Made by a program: the position numbers and the translations under genes. A stretch of DNA of 64,000 nucleotides from Brevipalpus yothersi (Eukaryota; Arthropoda; Arachnida; Trombidiformes; Tenuipalpidae), in NCBI GenBank assembly GCA_003956705.1, contig QZCP01000154.1, forward strand, positions 32,317-96,316, in the 5' to 3' direction. Shown here piece by piece: positions 1 to 10,282 of this stretch. The notes beneath the pieces are model-generated. The model saw nothing but the letters and a program-made list of their open reading frames with translations, did not search any database and was not told the origin of the DNA. Each line of letters begins with the position of its first letter. The first letter of the stretch is position 1.

Positions 1-97
1 GTCGATCCTAATTAGTTGATTCATTTCGATTCATTCATGATTTATCCTTATTACGATTAGTATTAGCGAGTTAATCGAAGCATTTTCTCTCAGAAAA

Positions 98-607
98 CTA
101 TGTTCCAAGTTGATCCAATGAGATCGAGATTCTCCTAGTCAAACAAAGCTTCAACCTGTTATCAAAAGCGCCGAATCGAATGGCATACTGATATCTTTTC
201 TCGATTACATCCGGATCATTCCGAAGCTTTGTCATAAGAGATGTTCGCTTGAATGAATAGTCGGATGATTCAACAGCAGGCCCAATAGAACGTCCTGAGA
301 CAGCAATACCTTCCTTTCTCAGGAGTCTTGCTCTGATGTATCGATAAGTTTTTGTACAGTCTCTATCCAAAATTTTTTCGATGTAGCGCTTACTAGAATG
401 ACCAAGTCTTGATTGATAGCAATACCGAATTTTCAACTTCTCAGGTTGGCCATTTAGTTTGTAAAAGGGCACAATACTCTGCACAGTTCGATATGGTGAA
501 TCGAGGGCTTCAACAATCATCCCATATGTTTCACCTGAATCATACTTCTTGCAAACTAATCTTCGAATTTCATCACTCACAGATTTTCTCTTCACTATAT
601 TAGACAT
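98..607 (-). pseudogene. Tc1/mariner-type transposase N-terminal fragment
   Basis: A minus-strand reading frame starts at the ATG at 605-607 and gives about 169 residues. Its first 110 or so residues resemble the paired helix-turn-helix DNA-binding region of Tc1/mariner transposases: a basic start (VKRKSVSDEIRR), a second helix block ending RTVQSIVPFYK, and a third part with KTYRYIRARLL. Full-length relatives are about 340 residues with a DDE/D catalytic domain. Here the frame ends after about 169 residues, and the tail from about residue 150 looks decayed where the first catalytic Asp would be expected. I take it as a dead relic. I found no terminal inverted repeat for it in the window. Family assignment rests on pattern resemblance only. 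Confidence 0.55.
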
Positions 608-1659
608 TCTGAACATGATGAAAATGAGCAATCTCACCAAAAGAGAGGACAAAGAATGAAGAGATTATGTTTTTCTATCCAAATATATACTGATCAATGT
701 AAACTGGTTTTTTTTACCAAAATTCTTGGAAAATCCCAAAATTTTTCCCATTCACATGCATAGAACATAGAACAAGGATTAGAATTAGTGCGCTTGGGAT
801 TTAGGAAGATGCCTCAAGTCTGAAACTTGTTCGCCAAAGGATTTCAATATGCCTTTCTTGATTCAACTGAGTGCCAATTACTGTATCAATCGGAAACACC
901 CTTGTGGAAGGGAGAAAAAAATAAATTCTCAGAATATCTTTTTCACCAAATCTTATCATTCCAGATTCAGCCCTCAGAAGTTGACTTTGAGCCCGACTAT
1001 GAATGAAAAGACGGGAGCGAGCGCTACTCCAACTCAGAAGATAGGAGATTGAGATGCTTGCTGATCAGAAGCCACGATCACCATCGTTTCTTGGGCAATC
1101 ATGGAAACCCAGTACCTCAGAAGCAACTTATGCCTGATTATTTGAATTATGCTGAATAGAAGAAGATGGCTGAGTGTTATATCAGGTCAACTGATTGACT
1201 TGATGGTATGTACATGAGAGTCATTGTGTTTGAAAGTCAAACTACTCTTGGAAATGGAGTGCAAGCTTACAATAATATGAAAAAAAAATCAAAACGGAGC
1301 AAAGACGGTACCCATTCTAGTCCAAGATTACAAAAAATTGTTGCTCGCTGCGCTTGATGACTGGAGGTCAACGTGAATTTTGTACTAGAGAGAAAGACAG
1401 AGATAGAGAGAAACAAACCTAATGAGTCACTTGCCCTTTGCCCACCGAGCATTCAATTTATGTATTTATCTGTATGCATTTGATGCTATGAATGAAAATT
1501 CAATTGTAATCAATCGAATAATATGCTGATCCCAATGATTGGAGATATTGTTTTGATCAATTCTATCTCTCCTCATGTATGAACCTCCAGATAGCTTGTT
1601 TGTTCTCAATCCTAATCTAACCCATAATCTTTAGACTTTACTGCAACGCATTAGAGTTT
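608..1659. other. Spacer left of the array, no gene recognised
   Basis: The stretch contains only short open frames without recognisable motifs. Its sequence does not resemble the repeated spacers of the tandem array to the right. It may hold degraded mobile-element DNA, but nothing identifies it. Confidence 0.4.
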
Positions 1660-2333
1660 AACAAACATGAATTCATTCGGAAATGATTCCAACTCATGCA
1701 CTTACGTGGATAAGTCGAAATTGCAAACCTCTTCGACTTACACAGAACTAATGGTCAGATTTAACAAGGTTCATCGATGAAAATGCATCCCTTCAGACCA
1801 TTATTGCTGTTTTTGACGATGTTACACCCCCTAAAAGAAGTGTTAATCTATTTTTTTCTGAATCTCTACTATCTTTGCTGTCAGAAAAGCTCAGTTCTTT
1901 GGAGTGGCAGAGACTTTTGGCGAAAATGATTACCTTCAAGCTATGTTCCGAAGGTAGATAATTGAGACGAATCTTTTTATCATATTTGTGGTGTATGGAT
2001 ACGGTTAAAGACAACTAATCTTATGTATTCTATTGAGATCTTCCCATTGGTGAAAGAATAATGTTGATATCTAATCTGGTTCTGAAGTTATGGGCAAAAT
2101 ATCTATTATCATTGAATGTCGAAAATTGATTTTTGCTTTTTTTGAAGATGAAGCACCCCCCTTAGAGATATCAACGTATACATTTTCTGAAAGGGTTTGA
2201 TAAGTACTTTCCATTGAACTAAATTGTAGAATGGTGGCACGAAGTTCCGGTGAGATAACTAGAATCAGCACTTTAGAATCCCTCGTTCTCATCGGGAAAG
2301 ATTCGGAGAAAGTTCTTAACCCCATTTTCGAAA
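1660..2333 (+). pseudogene. Possible decayed coding blocks, two similar halves
   Basis: Two plus-strand stretches give related peptide strings. One, around 1770-1973, reads through FDDVTPPKRSVN and FFSESLLSLLSEKL and ends at TAA. The other, around 2120-2205, reads FEDEAPPLEIS and TFSERV and ends at a stop. The shared F-D/E-D-x-x-PP and FSE patterns suggest two degenerate copies of one exon or domain. I do not recognise the family. The end of the second block runs into the 5' boundary of gene A1. No intact start or splice structure is visible, so this is a weak call. Confidence 0.25.
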
Positions 2334-3332
2334 ATGAGTCGTTCAGATGAACCCATTTATGAAGTTTCATCGAAATCAAAAATCATAGGCAAAAATGGAA
2401 TCCCTCCTTTGGATAAGGATGATCTCAAAAGTGAAGCCAGCATTAAAATACAGGAAAGTTCCAAGATGATAGATGGAGAAGAATCCCGGATTCAAACTGA
2501 CATCGAGACCAAATCAGTGCTCATCGATTGTCACAAAAAGATGAGAGTCAATTTGACTGATGACAATATCTATATTGATAAATCAACTGGCTTCGGATAT
2601 CAAATCATTTACCAAGGAAAAGCCATCGATAAGAAGTGCTTGAAACAGATTACTAAAACAAGAACTCAGAATACAAAGTGTGGATGGCTTCTCTGTATTG
2701 TTCATGATGAATGCAGCTATTCTAAACCTTCAGAAGCAAGAAAGTCAAGCAGATATAAATTTAATCATAACTCCGAAAGGCACATCAGAGCTTCTTTGGT
2801 TGAATATTTTTGTAGAGTATGTCTTCATACATTCAGCTATACGGGAAGCCCAGTATTTCATCTAAGAAGGCACCTAAGACCAAGCCCCTCAAAAAGCTTT
2901 GAGGGCACAACAGAAGAAGTGGATATCAGGAAGATAACGCCCAGAATCATGCCTCACCCAGATTCATCATTGATTGATTATCAAGGAAAATATAGACTAA
3001 AACTCAGTAACCAGAATATGTATAGTTATTCGGAATTCAACTGTAAATATCAGATATACTACAGAGGTCAAGCTATCGATAAAGATCAATTGAAGCAAAT
3101 ATTGGAGAAAAAGGTTATCAAATCGAAATCTGGATTATTTTTCTGCCCACTTCATGAAGATTGTTCATATTCGGAGGCAAAATTATCGATGAAAAGAGGA
3201 CGCCTTTTCAATAGAAGAGTTTTCTCACATATTGGAGCTGCTTTCATCACATATTTGTGCAGACATTGTTTTCATAAATTCAATTTTTTGTGTAACATGC
3301 ATAAGCATCTGAGAATTCATTATAATCCATGA
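2334..3332 (+). CDS. A1: two-module zinc-finger family protein, 5'-truncated copy
   Basis: This ORF of 332 residues ends in TGA. It carries two copies of the family module. Module 1 has IYIDKSTGFGYQIIYQGK, then a C-x2-H-x2-C motif (CIVHDEC) and a C2H2 finger starting YFCRVC and ending HLRRH. Module 2 has YQIYYRGQAIDK, CPLHEDC and a finger YLCRHC...HLRIH. Similarity to the other copies begins only near base 2366. The usual 12-nt exon 1 and the IES..REEL N-terminus are missing and unrelated sequence lies upstream. This is therefore the left edge of the array. The first ATG (2334) is taken as start, but a different upstream exon is possible. The function is unknown; two classical fingers suggest nucleic-acid or protein binding in the nucleus. 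Expression is uncertain without the family promoter. Confidence 0.6.
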   Translation: MSRSDEPIYEVSSKSKIIGKNGIPPLDKDDLKSEASIKIQESSKMIDGEESRIQTDIETKSVLIDCHKKMRVNLTDDNIYIDKSTGFGYQIIYQGKAIDKKCLKQITKTRTQNTKCGWLLCIVHDECSYSKPSEARKSSRYKFNHNSERHIRASLVEYFCRVCLHTFSYTGSPVFHLRRHLRPSPSKSFEGTTEEVDIRKITPRIMPHPDSSLIDYQGKYRLKLSNQNMYSYSEFNCKYQIYYRGQAIDKDQLKQILEKKVIKSKSGLFFCPLHEDCSYSEAKLSMKRGRLFNRRVFSHIGAAFITYLCRHCFHKFNFLCNMHKHLRIHYNP

Positions 3333-4492
3333 GAATTTATGAGTGTAAACTCTGAATGTTAATTTGAAGAGTCATTCATCTCTTCCTTCAAAACAATGTA
3401 GCGTCAATAAGGTACGAATTGATCATTAAAATATTCTGATTCCAATTAGAGTGATAGGAATTTGCTTGAACAGAAACTGATTCAAACCATGATCGAGCTT
3501 TCTCTATCAATTCGAGGGAATTTTCGATGGAAGGTATAAGTAAGAAAATCTTAGGAATTTCTCCATCAACGATTATTTATATTATGATTAATAATGACAT
3601 GAATGGACTGAAATCAGGCTCTTTCTAGTCCATCTGACATGTATCTTTTAGGTTAGAAATTGGAAACTTGCATAAATATTTTTTGTTGAAAATTGTGTAA
3701 TACCAGCACAAAAGTGTGAGAGCAGTGATTTATATTGTCAAAGATTTTGTTGGAGTCTTTCGTAAACACACCTGCTTACATAATAGCTAAACTTTCATTT
3801 GAATTGTAATATTTTATTACTTTGATTTTCCATGATCGGTCCGTTGACAGTTGTTAAGAGTTTTGAATATTCTCTCTGAAAAATTTTCTCAAATGAGAAA
3901 TATTGTTAGCTCATCAGCCACCAATTATTTCAATTCTTCATTCCGCATACTCAGTTGTAGAAGAAAGATCACACATAAGCTATCCAAGAAATTCTTTGCA
4001 AAAAAATCATCATTTAAGATTCAAGCAAGTGATCAGAAAATTAATTCATTAACTATCACTCAAACACAGGTGGAGCTATTCAAGGGTTTCTTTTATCGAG
4101 ATGAAATACATTACCAGTTTTCAATCCCGGTAAACTTGAGTACTGATGGAGGAACAGATGACAATATCTATATTGATAAATCAAACTTAGTGATAAAGCT
4201 ATTTATCAGACAGATCGATATGAAGGGCTTAGCAGACCTTGCATCTGTCTCACTCTCCACATGAACTTTGTCTACTTTATCACTGTTTATTTGCATAGAT
4301 AGGAAGACTTACAATTAGATGTTAATGAGTCGTTCCTTTGGTTTACACCACTGTGTGTTCCTTTCATTTTTTTCAAGCTTTCTAGTGGTAATCTTGCAAA
4401 ATTAAACATATTTGAACAATTTCAGTGCTTTTATTGTGATTTGTCCCATTTACAATTGTTTACCAGTAAGAAGTTGCTGAATTTATTTCAAA
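3333..4492. repeat. Array spacer with decayed 5' module and module fragment
   Basis: The first 370 bp match the downstream spacer of other A genes (GAAGAGTCATTCA block, then CATTAAAA, then ACAGAAACTGATT). At about 3850-4060 lies a vestigial 5' segment (REP-T3, the block with GATCACACATAAGC) also found near 6530, 15170, 24350, 36370 and 53670. At 4155-4190 a short piece of module 1 coding sequence (TDDNIYIDKS) is embedded in noncoding DNA, so the open frame of 137 codons here is a chance chimaera. The last 200 bp carry the POU-like octamer and the A2 leader. Confidence 0.6.
4289..4296 (+). promoter_or_regulatory. ATTTGCAT octamer upstream of A2
   Basis: A perfect POU-type octamer ATTTGCAT lies 197 bp before the A2 start codon, in the TTATTTGCATAG block shared by spacers of the two-module genes. 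Conservation partly reflects recent duplication, so a role is inferred only. Confidence 0.3.
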
Positions 4493-5836
4493 ATGTCGTT
4501 CATGGTAAGAGATATCAATGTTTCACCATTATATCACTATTTTATCTGATCATCGTTCTGTGCCCAGATTGAATCGGCTAGAAGAGAGGAACTGAGAGAT
4601 GCTATTCGTGAACTTCTAAGCAATCGAAATCAAAGTACAAGATTTGAGAAAGTCATTGAGAAAATAATTAATGAAAATATTTGTAATCTCAATGTTCGAC
4701 CGAGAGATGAGGAGCATGTCTCAAATTCAAGGATGTATACTGACGAAGGAAAACCAAGTTACTGTGGGAAGGATGACCAGCTTTCCAAACAGTCCGTGGA
4801 AGATGGAGAAGTTCACCATGCGAAATCCCAGAATTATGAGCGGGAAACATCGTGCAAACCTAACATCATTCAAGCTTCAAAGCGAACAAGGAAAGATTTC
4901 AATCCCCCTTCGAATTTCGATGAGCTTGATTTCGGAAGTCAAACCAGCATGAACATACGGAGAAGTTCCAAGTGGATAGGTGCAGAAGAGTTTCCGATTA
5001 ACATTGATAATGAGACCAAATCAACGCCCAGCGGCTGTCAGGAGGGGGTCAGGATCAATTTGACTGATGACAATATCTATATTGATGAAGAAACTGGCTT
5101 TGAATACCAAATCATTTATCGAGGAAAAGCTATCGATAAGGAGTGTTTAAAACAGATTACTGAAACAAAAGCTCAGAAAACAAACTCTGGATTGCTTCTC
5201 TGTATTGTTCATGATGAATGCAGCTACTCGCAACCTCAAAAAGAAGGAAAGTCAAGCAGATATCAATTTAATCATAACTCCGAAAGGCACATCAGAGCTA
5301 CTTTAGTTGAATATTTTTGTAGAGTTTGTCTTCACACATTCAGCTATTCGAAAAGCATAGTATTTCATCTGAGAAGGCACTCAAACGCAACAAATATGAC
5401 AACTCCTTACAAATCACGGAGAAAAGTGAAAAAGGTTGCTCCAAAAAGCATGCCACCTCATCCATGTTCACCCTTAATGGACTTTCATGGAAAATACAGA
5501 CTTCAACTGACTGATGAGAATATTCAGACTATGTCTACCACTGGCTATAAATATCAGATCTACTACAAAGGACAAGCCATCAGTAAAGATCGATTGAAGC
5601 GAATCATGGAAAAAAAAGTTATAAAATCGAAATCTGGATACTTTCTCTGTCCACTGCATGAAGACTGTCCATATTCGAGAGCAAAATCATCAATGGAAGA
5701 TAGATTCCTATTCAATCAAAATGTTTTGGCACATACTGGAGCTGCTCTCATCACATATTTGTGTAGATATTGTTTTCAAATGTTCAATCGTCCGTGTAGC
5801 ATTAATTCACATCTCAAACTTCATTATAATCCATGA
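4493..5836 (+). CDS. A2: two-module zinc-finger family protein (426 aa)
   Basis: The CDS joins exon 1 at 4493-4504 (Met-Ser-Phe-Met, then GTAAGAG) to exon 2 at 4568-5836 across a 63-bp intron ending TGCCCAG. Exon 2 opens with IESARREELRDAIRELL, a likely amphipathic helix, followed by an acidic spacer of about 125 residues. Module 1 has YQIIYRGKAIDK, CIVHDEC and a finger with YFCRVC and HLRRH. Module 2 has YQIYYKGQAISK, CPLHEDC and a finger with YLCRYC and HLKLH. All finger ligands are present. No signal peptide or membrane segment is seen, so a nuclear or cytosolic protein is likely. The linker is of the type with RKVKKVAPKSMPPHP, as in A4 and A13. The frame is intact. The function is unknown. 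Confidence 0.75.
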
Positions 5837-7120
5837 GAACTTTTGAATATTGGCTTCCAACTCTGAATGTTAATTTGAAGAGTCACTTTGTTTTTTGCTC
5901 ATTTTCAATATTGTCAATGAAATACAATTCGATCAGTGAAATGCTCTGATTTCAATTAGAGTGAAAGAAATTGTGCATGGTGGACAGAAACTGATTTAAA
6001 TCATGATCGAGCTCTTTCTTCTCATTCGAGGGAATTCTTGATTAAAGGTATCAGAGAAAAAATTTTAAGAATTTCTTCGATCATTAAGAATTTTTGTGTC
6101 ATGATTAATTGTGAGTTGAATGATCTGAAATTAGACTCTTTTCTATTCCATCTCAAACGAATCTTTTGGGTTAGAAATTAAAAATTTGAACATGTATTTT
6201 TTGTCGCAAATCGTGTTATCCCAGCACAAAAGTGTACTGTGAATGAGTGAGGGCAATGATCAATATTCTTGCATTTCATTTTATGCACGATGAGCACAAT
6301 AATCAACAAGAATAACATAAGTTTGATGACTGGGATGGAACGAATTTTCCCAAGAGCTCATGCTATGAATTCAAAATTATTTACATCGTCAGCAGTAAAT
6401 GATGTTATTCGTTGGTCTACGTTATTCAATGCAATGTCAGAGTGATCTGAAGAGTTGGAAACTTGGACAAAAAACATCCAATATTTGAGTTCTAATTTCC
6501 ATTTTGCCCAGAGAATTGTGAAAGAAAGATCACACATTAACCATCCAAGAAATTCTTTGCGATGGGATCATCATTCATGATTCGATTAAGGGATCAGAAA
6601 ATTGACTGATTTACTACTAATCAGACTTTTCTGTTCCGAAAGACCAGAAAACGATGTCAATGAATGTGCAGTATGGTGACTGGGCATCATCCACTGTTGT
6701 CAAAATAGTATTATTCATCTCTTTTGAGGTCTTGTTAATTTTCAAAGTTTTCCGACAAAACTCAGTTTTGAAGAACTTTACTTCTTCAAGTTTATTTCCA
6801 CGTGATGTTTATGTTTTCGTTCAATTATCAGATTGATCAGTAAGTTTGAATCAAGATTATTCACATGTGCGTCAGTAACTCTTGATCATTCACATCTTTC
6901 GGAAGCTGGTGGCTGACTTTATCTTCATTTTTGGTAGCGTTGAACTTTCCTTTTTTCCATGCTCCTTCACCGGCTTCACTGAACATCAGATATATCATCG
7001 CTCACAGAAAGTTCCAAGTGTTTCAAATTCTATTCTATTCTTCAAATGTTCTATCATGGAAAGATTATTCCAAGAGACAGGGTAGAGTCTCTTGTTATCT
7101 AATCAACTATGTATTCACAG
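5837..7120. repeat. Array spacer downstream of A2, with B-type leader remnants
   Basis: The first part is the common downstream spacer of A genes, including the TTCGTTGGTCTACG block near 6410. From about 6480 to 6920 it resembles the 500 bp upstream of B1 (15140-15590), including the ATCAAGATTATTCxC stretch. Short frames here have no family motifs. Confidence 0.5.
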
Positions 7121-7330
7121 GTGATGAAGAAAAGATGATTCCAGTTGATGAGATCTGTCTAATAAGTCATTACAAAGCCACTGGTAAGCCTATCTGAATC
7201 CTAATCTGAATCCTGCAAATGTCTGCAAACGGGGTGCCAATATTAATATTAATATTGGCACAGTTAACTGTGCCATAAAGTTAAGGCGATCGATAAGAAT
7301 TCTTTGAAGACCAGTAACTTAATTATCATG
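7121..7330 (+). pseudogene. Relic of a subfamily B gene
   Basis: After a splice-acceptor-like ATTCACAG, the bases from 7121 encode GDEEKMIPVDEICLIS, which aligns with the B1 N-terminus (DGETMALIDETCLGS). A second piece at about 7285-7320 encodes AIDKNSLKTSN, matching the YxGxxIDKxSLK part of a module. A similar second piece occurs at 24880-24920. Most of the gene is gone, and a nested palindrome (7234-7275) lies between the two pieces. This marks a further, older B locus between A2 and A3. Confidence 0.5.
7234..7275. repeat. Two overlapping perfect palindromes
   Basis: Bases 7234-7261 form a 28-bp perfect palindrome centred on an AT-rich ATTAATATTAAT core. Bases 7256-7275 form a second, 20-bp palindrome (TGGCACAGTTAACTGTGCCA). 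They share GGCAC. The segment can form cruciforms or hairpins, or be a tiny inverted-repeat insertion. Confidence 0.7.
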
Positions 7331-8189
7331 ACAAGAAGCTCGATGCAAATACTGTTTTTACAAGGCTAATTTAATGAGATTCATGTTCTCTCATCGACTC
7401 TCAATCCATTTATTTGTTATGGATCATCACTGATCGTTTAGTCAATTTCCAGGGAGTTCGCTGAGAATAAGGAACTTTCTGTTTCTCATCATACAAATGG
7501 ATTACTTAGAACGTTCCAAATATTGAAACATGGAAACGTAACTTGCTAGTACAATGACCTCTTCAGAGGAGATTACTTCTTTCCCACTTTTCATCACTGA
7601 ACATACGTGCTAATCTGATACAAACACCTAGCTATACATTATGTACTCTCATCTGAGTTTCACTACTCTATTGCTTACATTTAGCAAGATCGGCCCATTT
7701 ACAGTAGTTAGAATTTCAAAAATTTTATCTCAGTTATACTTTCCGGCGGGAGACATTCTGATTCTATTATTAGAAAGTGGAACTGAAGCAGCTATCGCTT
7801 GTGACAAGTGTCAAATAAGGAAACTTCGTGAGAGAGCTATTTATCAGAGAGATCCATCAGAGGAGCTTAACAACCATTTTTCTCTCTTCATCCTCTTCAC
7901 AAGTATATGCTATCTATTATCACTGCTTATTTGCATAGTGAATTGACTGAATTTGACTTGCATTTGAATTTTGATGAGTCGTTTCTTTCGTTCACTTGGA
8001 ATTAAGGGTTATGAAGTCATTCCTTCGATTTATATCACAGTGTATCCATTTTCTTAAGATTCATTTTGAGAACCTTAGAAAGTAATTCTTACGATGTATC
8101 TGTATTTCTTTACTTACCTTGTGAATGATTGTCTCACATACAGCTGTTAAGATAAGGTGAAGCGTTCACAAATTTATCAATATTTCAAA
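7331..8189. repeat. Spacer with vestigial 5' module upstream of A3
   Basis: At about 7690-7830 lies a decayed copy of the family 5' end: GGCCCATTTACAGTAGT, a degraded exon 1/donor, then GTGGAACTGAAGCAGCTATCGC, which parallels the start of exon 2. An ATTTGCAT octamer follows at 7929-7936 and a CAGCTG E-box at 8141-8146. Confidence 0.5.
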
Positions 8190-9497
8190 ATGTCTCTGAT
8201 GGTAGGGATTTGGCCTTTGTAATGTTATCACTATTTCACCTGATCATCGTTTCGTGTATAAATTGAATTCGCTAGAAGAGAGGAACTATGAGAAGCTATT
8301 CATGAGCTTCTAAGAAATCAAAATCAAAGGACAAGATTTGAGCAAGTGATTGAGAGAATAATTGATGAGAATATTTGTAATCTCAATGTTCAAACGGAAG
8401 ATGATGAGCAAGCTTCAAGTTCCATGATGCGTATTGACGGAGGGATACCAAGTTACACTGAGCAGGATGAACAGCTTTCTCAACAGTTTGTGAAGGATGA
8501 AACAGAAAACATGGAAACATGGAAATCTAACTCACTCCAATCTCCTAAGCGAATCAGTGAAGAATTGAATCAACTTATAAATTCTGATGAGGATGATCTC
8601 GGAAGTGGAGCCAAAATCAAAGGACAGGAAAGTTCCAAGATGATTGATGCGGAGAAATCTTGAGATGGAAGTGACTTCGAGACCAAATCAATGCTCGTTG
8701 ATGGTCAGGAGAAGATGAGAGTTAATTTGGCTGATGAGAATATCTATATTGATAGTGAAACTGGCTATGGATATCAAATCATTTACCAAGCCATCGATAA
8801 GAAACATTTGGAACAGATTACCAAAACAAAAGCTCTGGAGACAAAGTGTGGATAGCTCCTCTGTACGGTTCATGATGAATGTACTTTCTCAAAGCCTCCA
8901 GAAGAACGAACAGGAGAGCAATTCAATAAATGCTCCAGGATGCACATCAGAACTGCTCTTGTTAGATATTTTTGCAGAGTATCTCTTCATACATTCAGCT
9001 ATTCTGCAGGACTAGCATCTCATCTAAGAAAGCACCTAAAACCAAGCCCCTTGAAAAGTTCTGAGGAGCCAACAGGAGAAGTGGATACCAGGAAGATTAC
9101 ACCCAAAATCATGCAACCTCGCCCAGATCTATCATTAATTGATTTTCAAGGAAAACATAGACTAGAACTCACCAATCAGAATATGTATAGTTTCTCGAAA
9201 TTCAACTGTAAATATCAGATCTACTACAAAGGTCAAGCTATCTATAAAGATCAATTGAAGCAAATCATGGAGAGAAAGGTTATCAAATTGAAATCTGGAT
9301 TATTTCTCTGCCCACTGCATGAAGACTGTCCATATTCGAGAGAGAAATTATCGATAAAAAGCAGAGGCCTATTCAATCAAGATGTTTTGAGACATACTGG
9401 AGCTGCTTTCATCACATATTTGTGTAGACATTGTTTTCATAAATTCAATCGTTTGGTTTCCATGCGTACACCCCTCAGAATTCACTTCAATCCATGA
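8190..9497 (+). pseudogene. A3: two-module family pseudogene
   Basis: The copy has exon 1 (8190-8201, Met-Ser-Leu-Met, weak donor GTAGGG), but the acceptor is changed: paralogs read TGTATAG before ATT, this copy reads TGTATAA. Exon 2 keeps one frame from 8262 to 9497 but carries three nonsense codons: TGA at 8289-8291, TGA at 8661-8663 (CGA in paralogs) and TAG at 8853-8855 (TGG in paralogs). Two codons (Gly-Lys) are missing in YQGKAIDK. Module 2 is clean, with CPLHEDC and a finger YLCRHC ending in H. The longest clean frame is 8940-9497. No frameshift is present, so decay has been by substitutions. A protein from the second half cannot be excluded but is unlikely. Confidence 0.85.
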
Positions 9498-10282
9498 GAA
9501 CTCATGAGTATAAACTCTGAATATCTATTCGAAGAGTCATTCAGCTCTTCGCTCATTTTCAACAGTGTAAATAATACAATTTGATCATTAAAATGTTCTG
9601 ATTCCAATTAGAGTGATGGGAATTCTGCATGGTGAACAGAAACTGATTCAAACCATGATCGAGCTCTCTCTATTCATTCGAGGCAATTTTTGATGAAAGG
9701 TATCAATTAAGAAAATTCCACGAATTTCTCCAATCATCAAGGAATATTTGCGCTATGATCAATATTTAGTTGAATGATCTGGAATAGGCTCTTTTCTATT
9801 CTATCTCACCCATATCTTTTGGATTAGAAATTTTAATTTCTAATTGATTTTTTTTCGTTGCAAATAGTGTAATACCAGCACAAGTTGAAGTTTACATAAC
9901 TGTGTAAAAAAAGGGAAACTGAAAATAGCTATCACCTGCCAAAATAAGTCAGATAAATCAAGCTTCGTGAAAGCTATTTATCAGAGAGAAGTAGAGCTAA
10001 TCAACCCTTCCTCCCCTCTTCATCCTCTTCACAAGTTTACATTTGAATTTCATCCCTTATCACTGTTTATTTGCATAGTGAATCAGACTTGCAACTAAAT
10101 ATTGATGAGTCGTTGCTTTGGTTCACATTTCAGTGAATTGATTTTTTGGAAGATTCCTTGTGAGAAATTTCCAAAGTTATTTTCCTGACACATTTGAATC
10201 GTCCAATTGCTTTCAGTGTAAACGATCGTCCCACATTCAACTGTTCATAGAACGTAAAGCGCTCACGGAATCATCGAAAAAT
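9498..10282. repeat. Spacer between A3 and A4
   Basis: Common downstream spacer, then a vestigial exon-2 start at about 9903-9930 (TGTGTAAAAAAAGGGAAACTGAAAATAGCTAT). It is followed by the octamer ATTTGCAT at 10069-10076, 207 bp before the A4 start. Confidence 0.5.

Noticed and set aside
3851..4264. Open frame of 137 codons
   Set aside because: It is composed of spacer repeats plus a short module fragment; similar spacer copies elsewhere are not open.
6654..7197. Short plus-strand ORFs in the A2-A3 spacer
   Set aside because: They correspond to noncoding leader sequence of B genes; only the small B relic at the end has family similarity.
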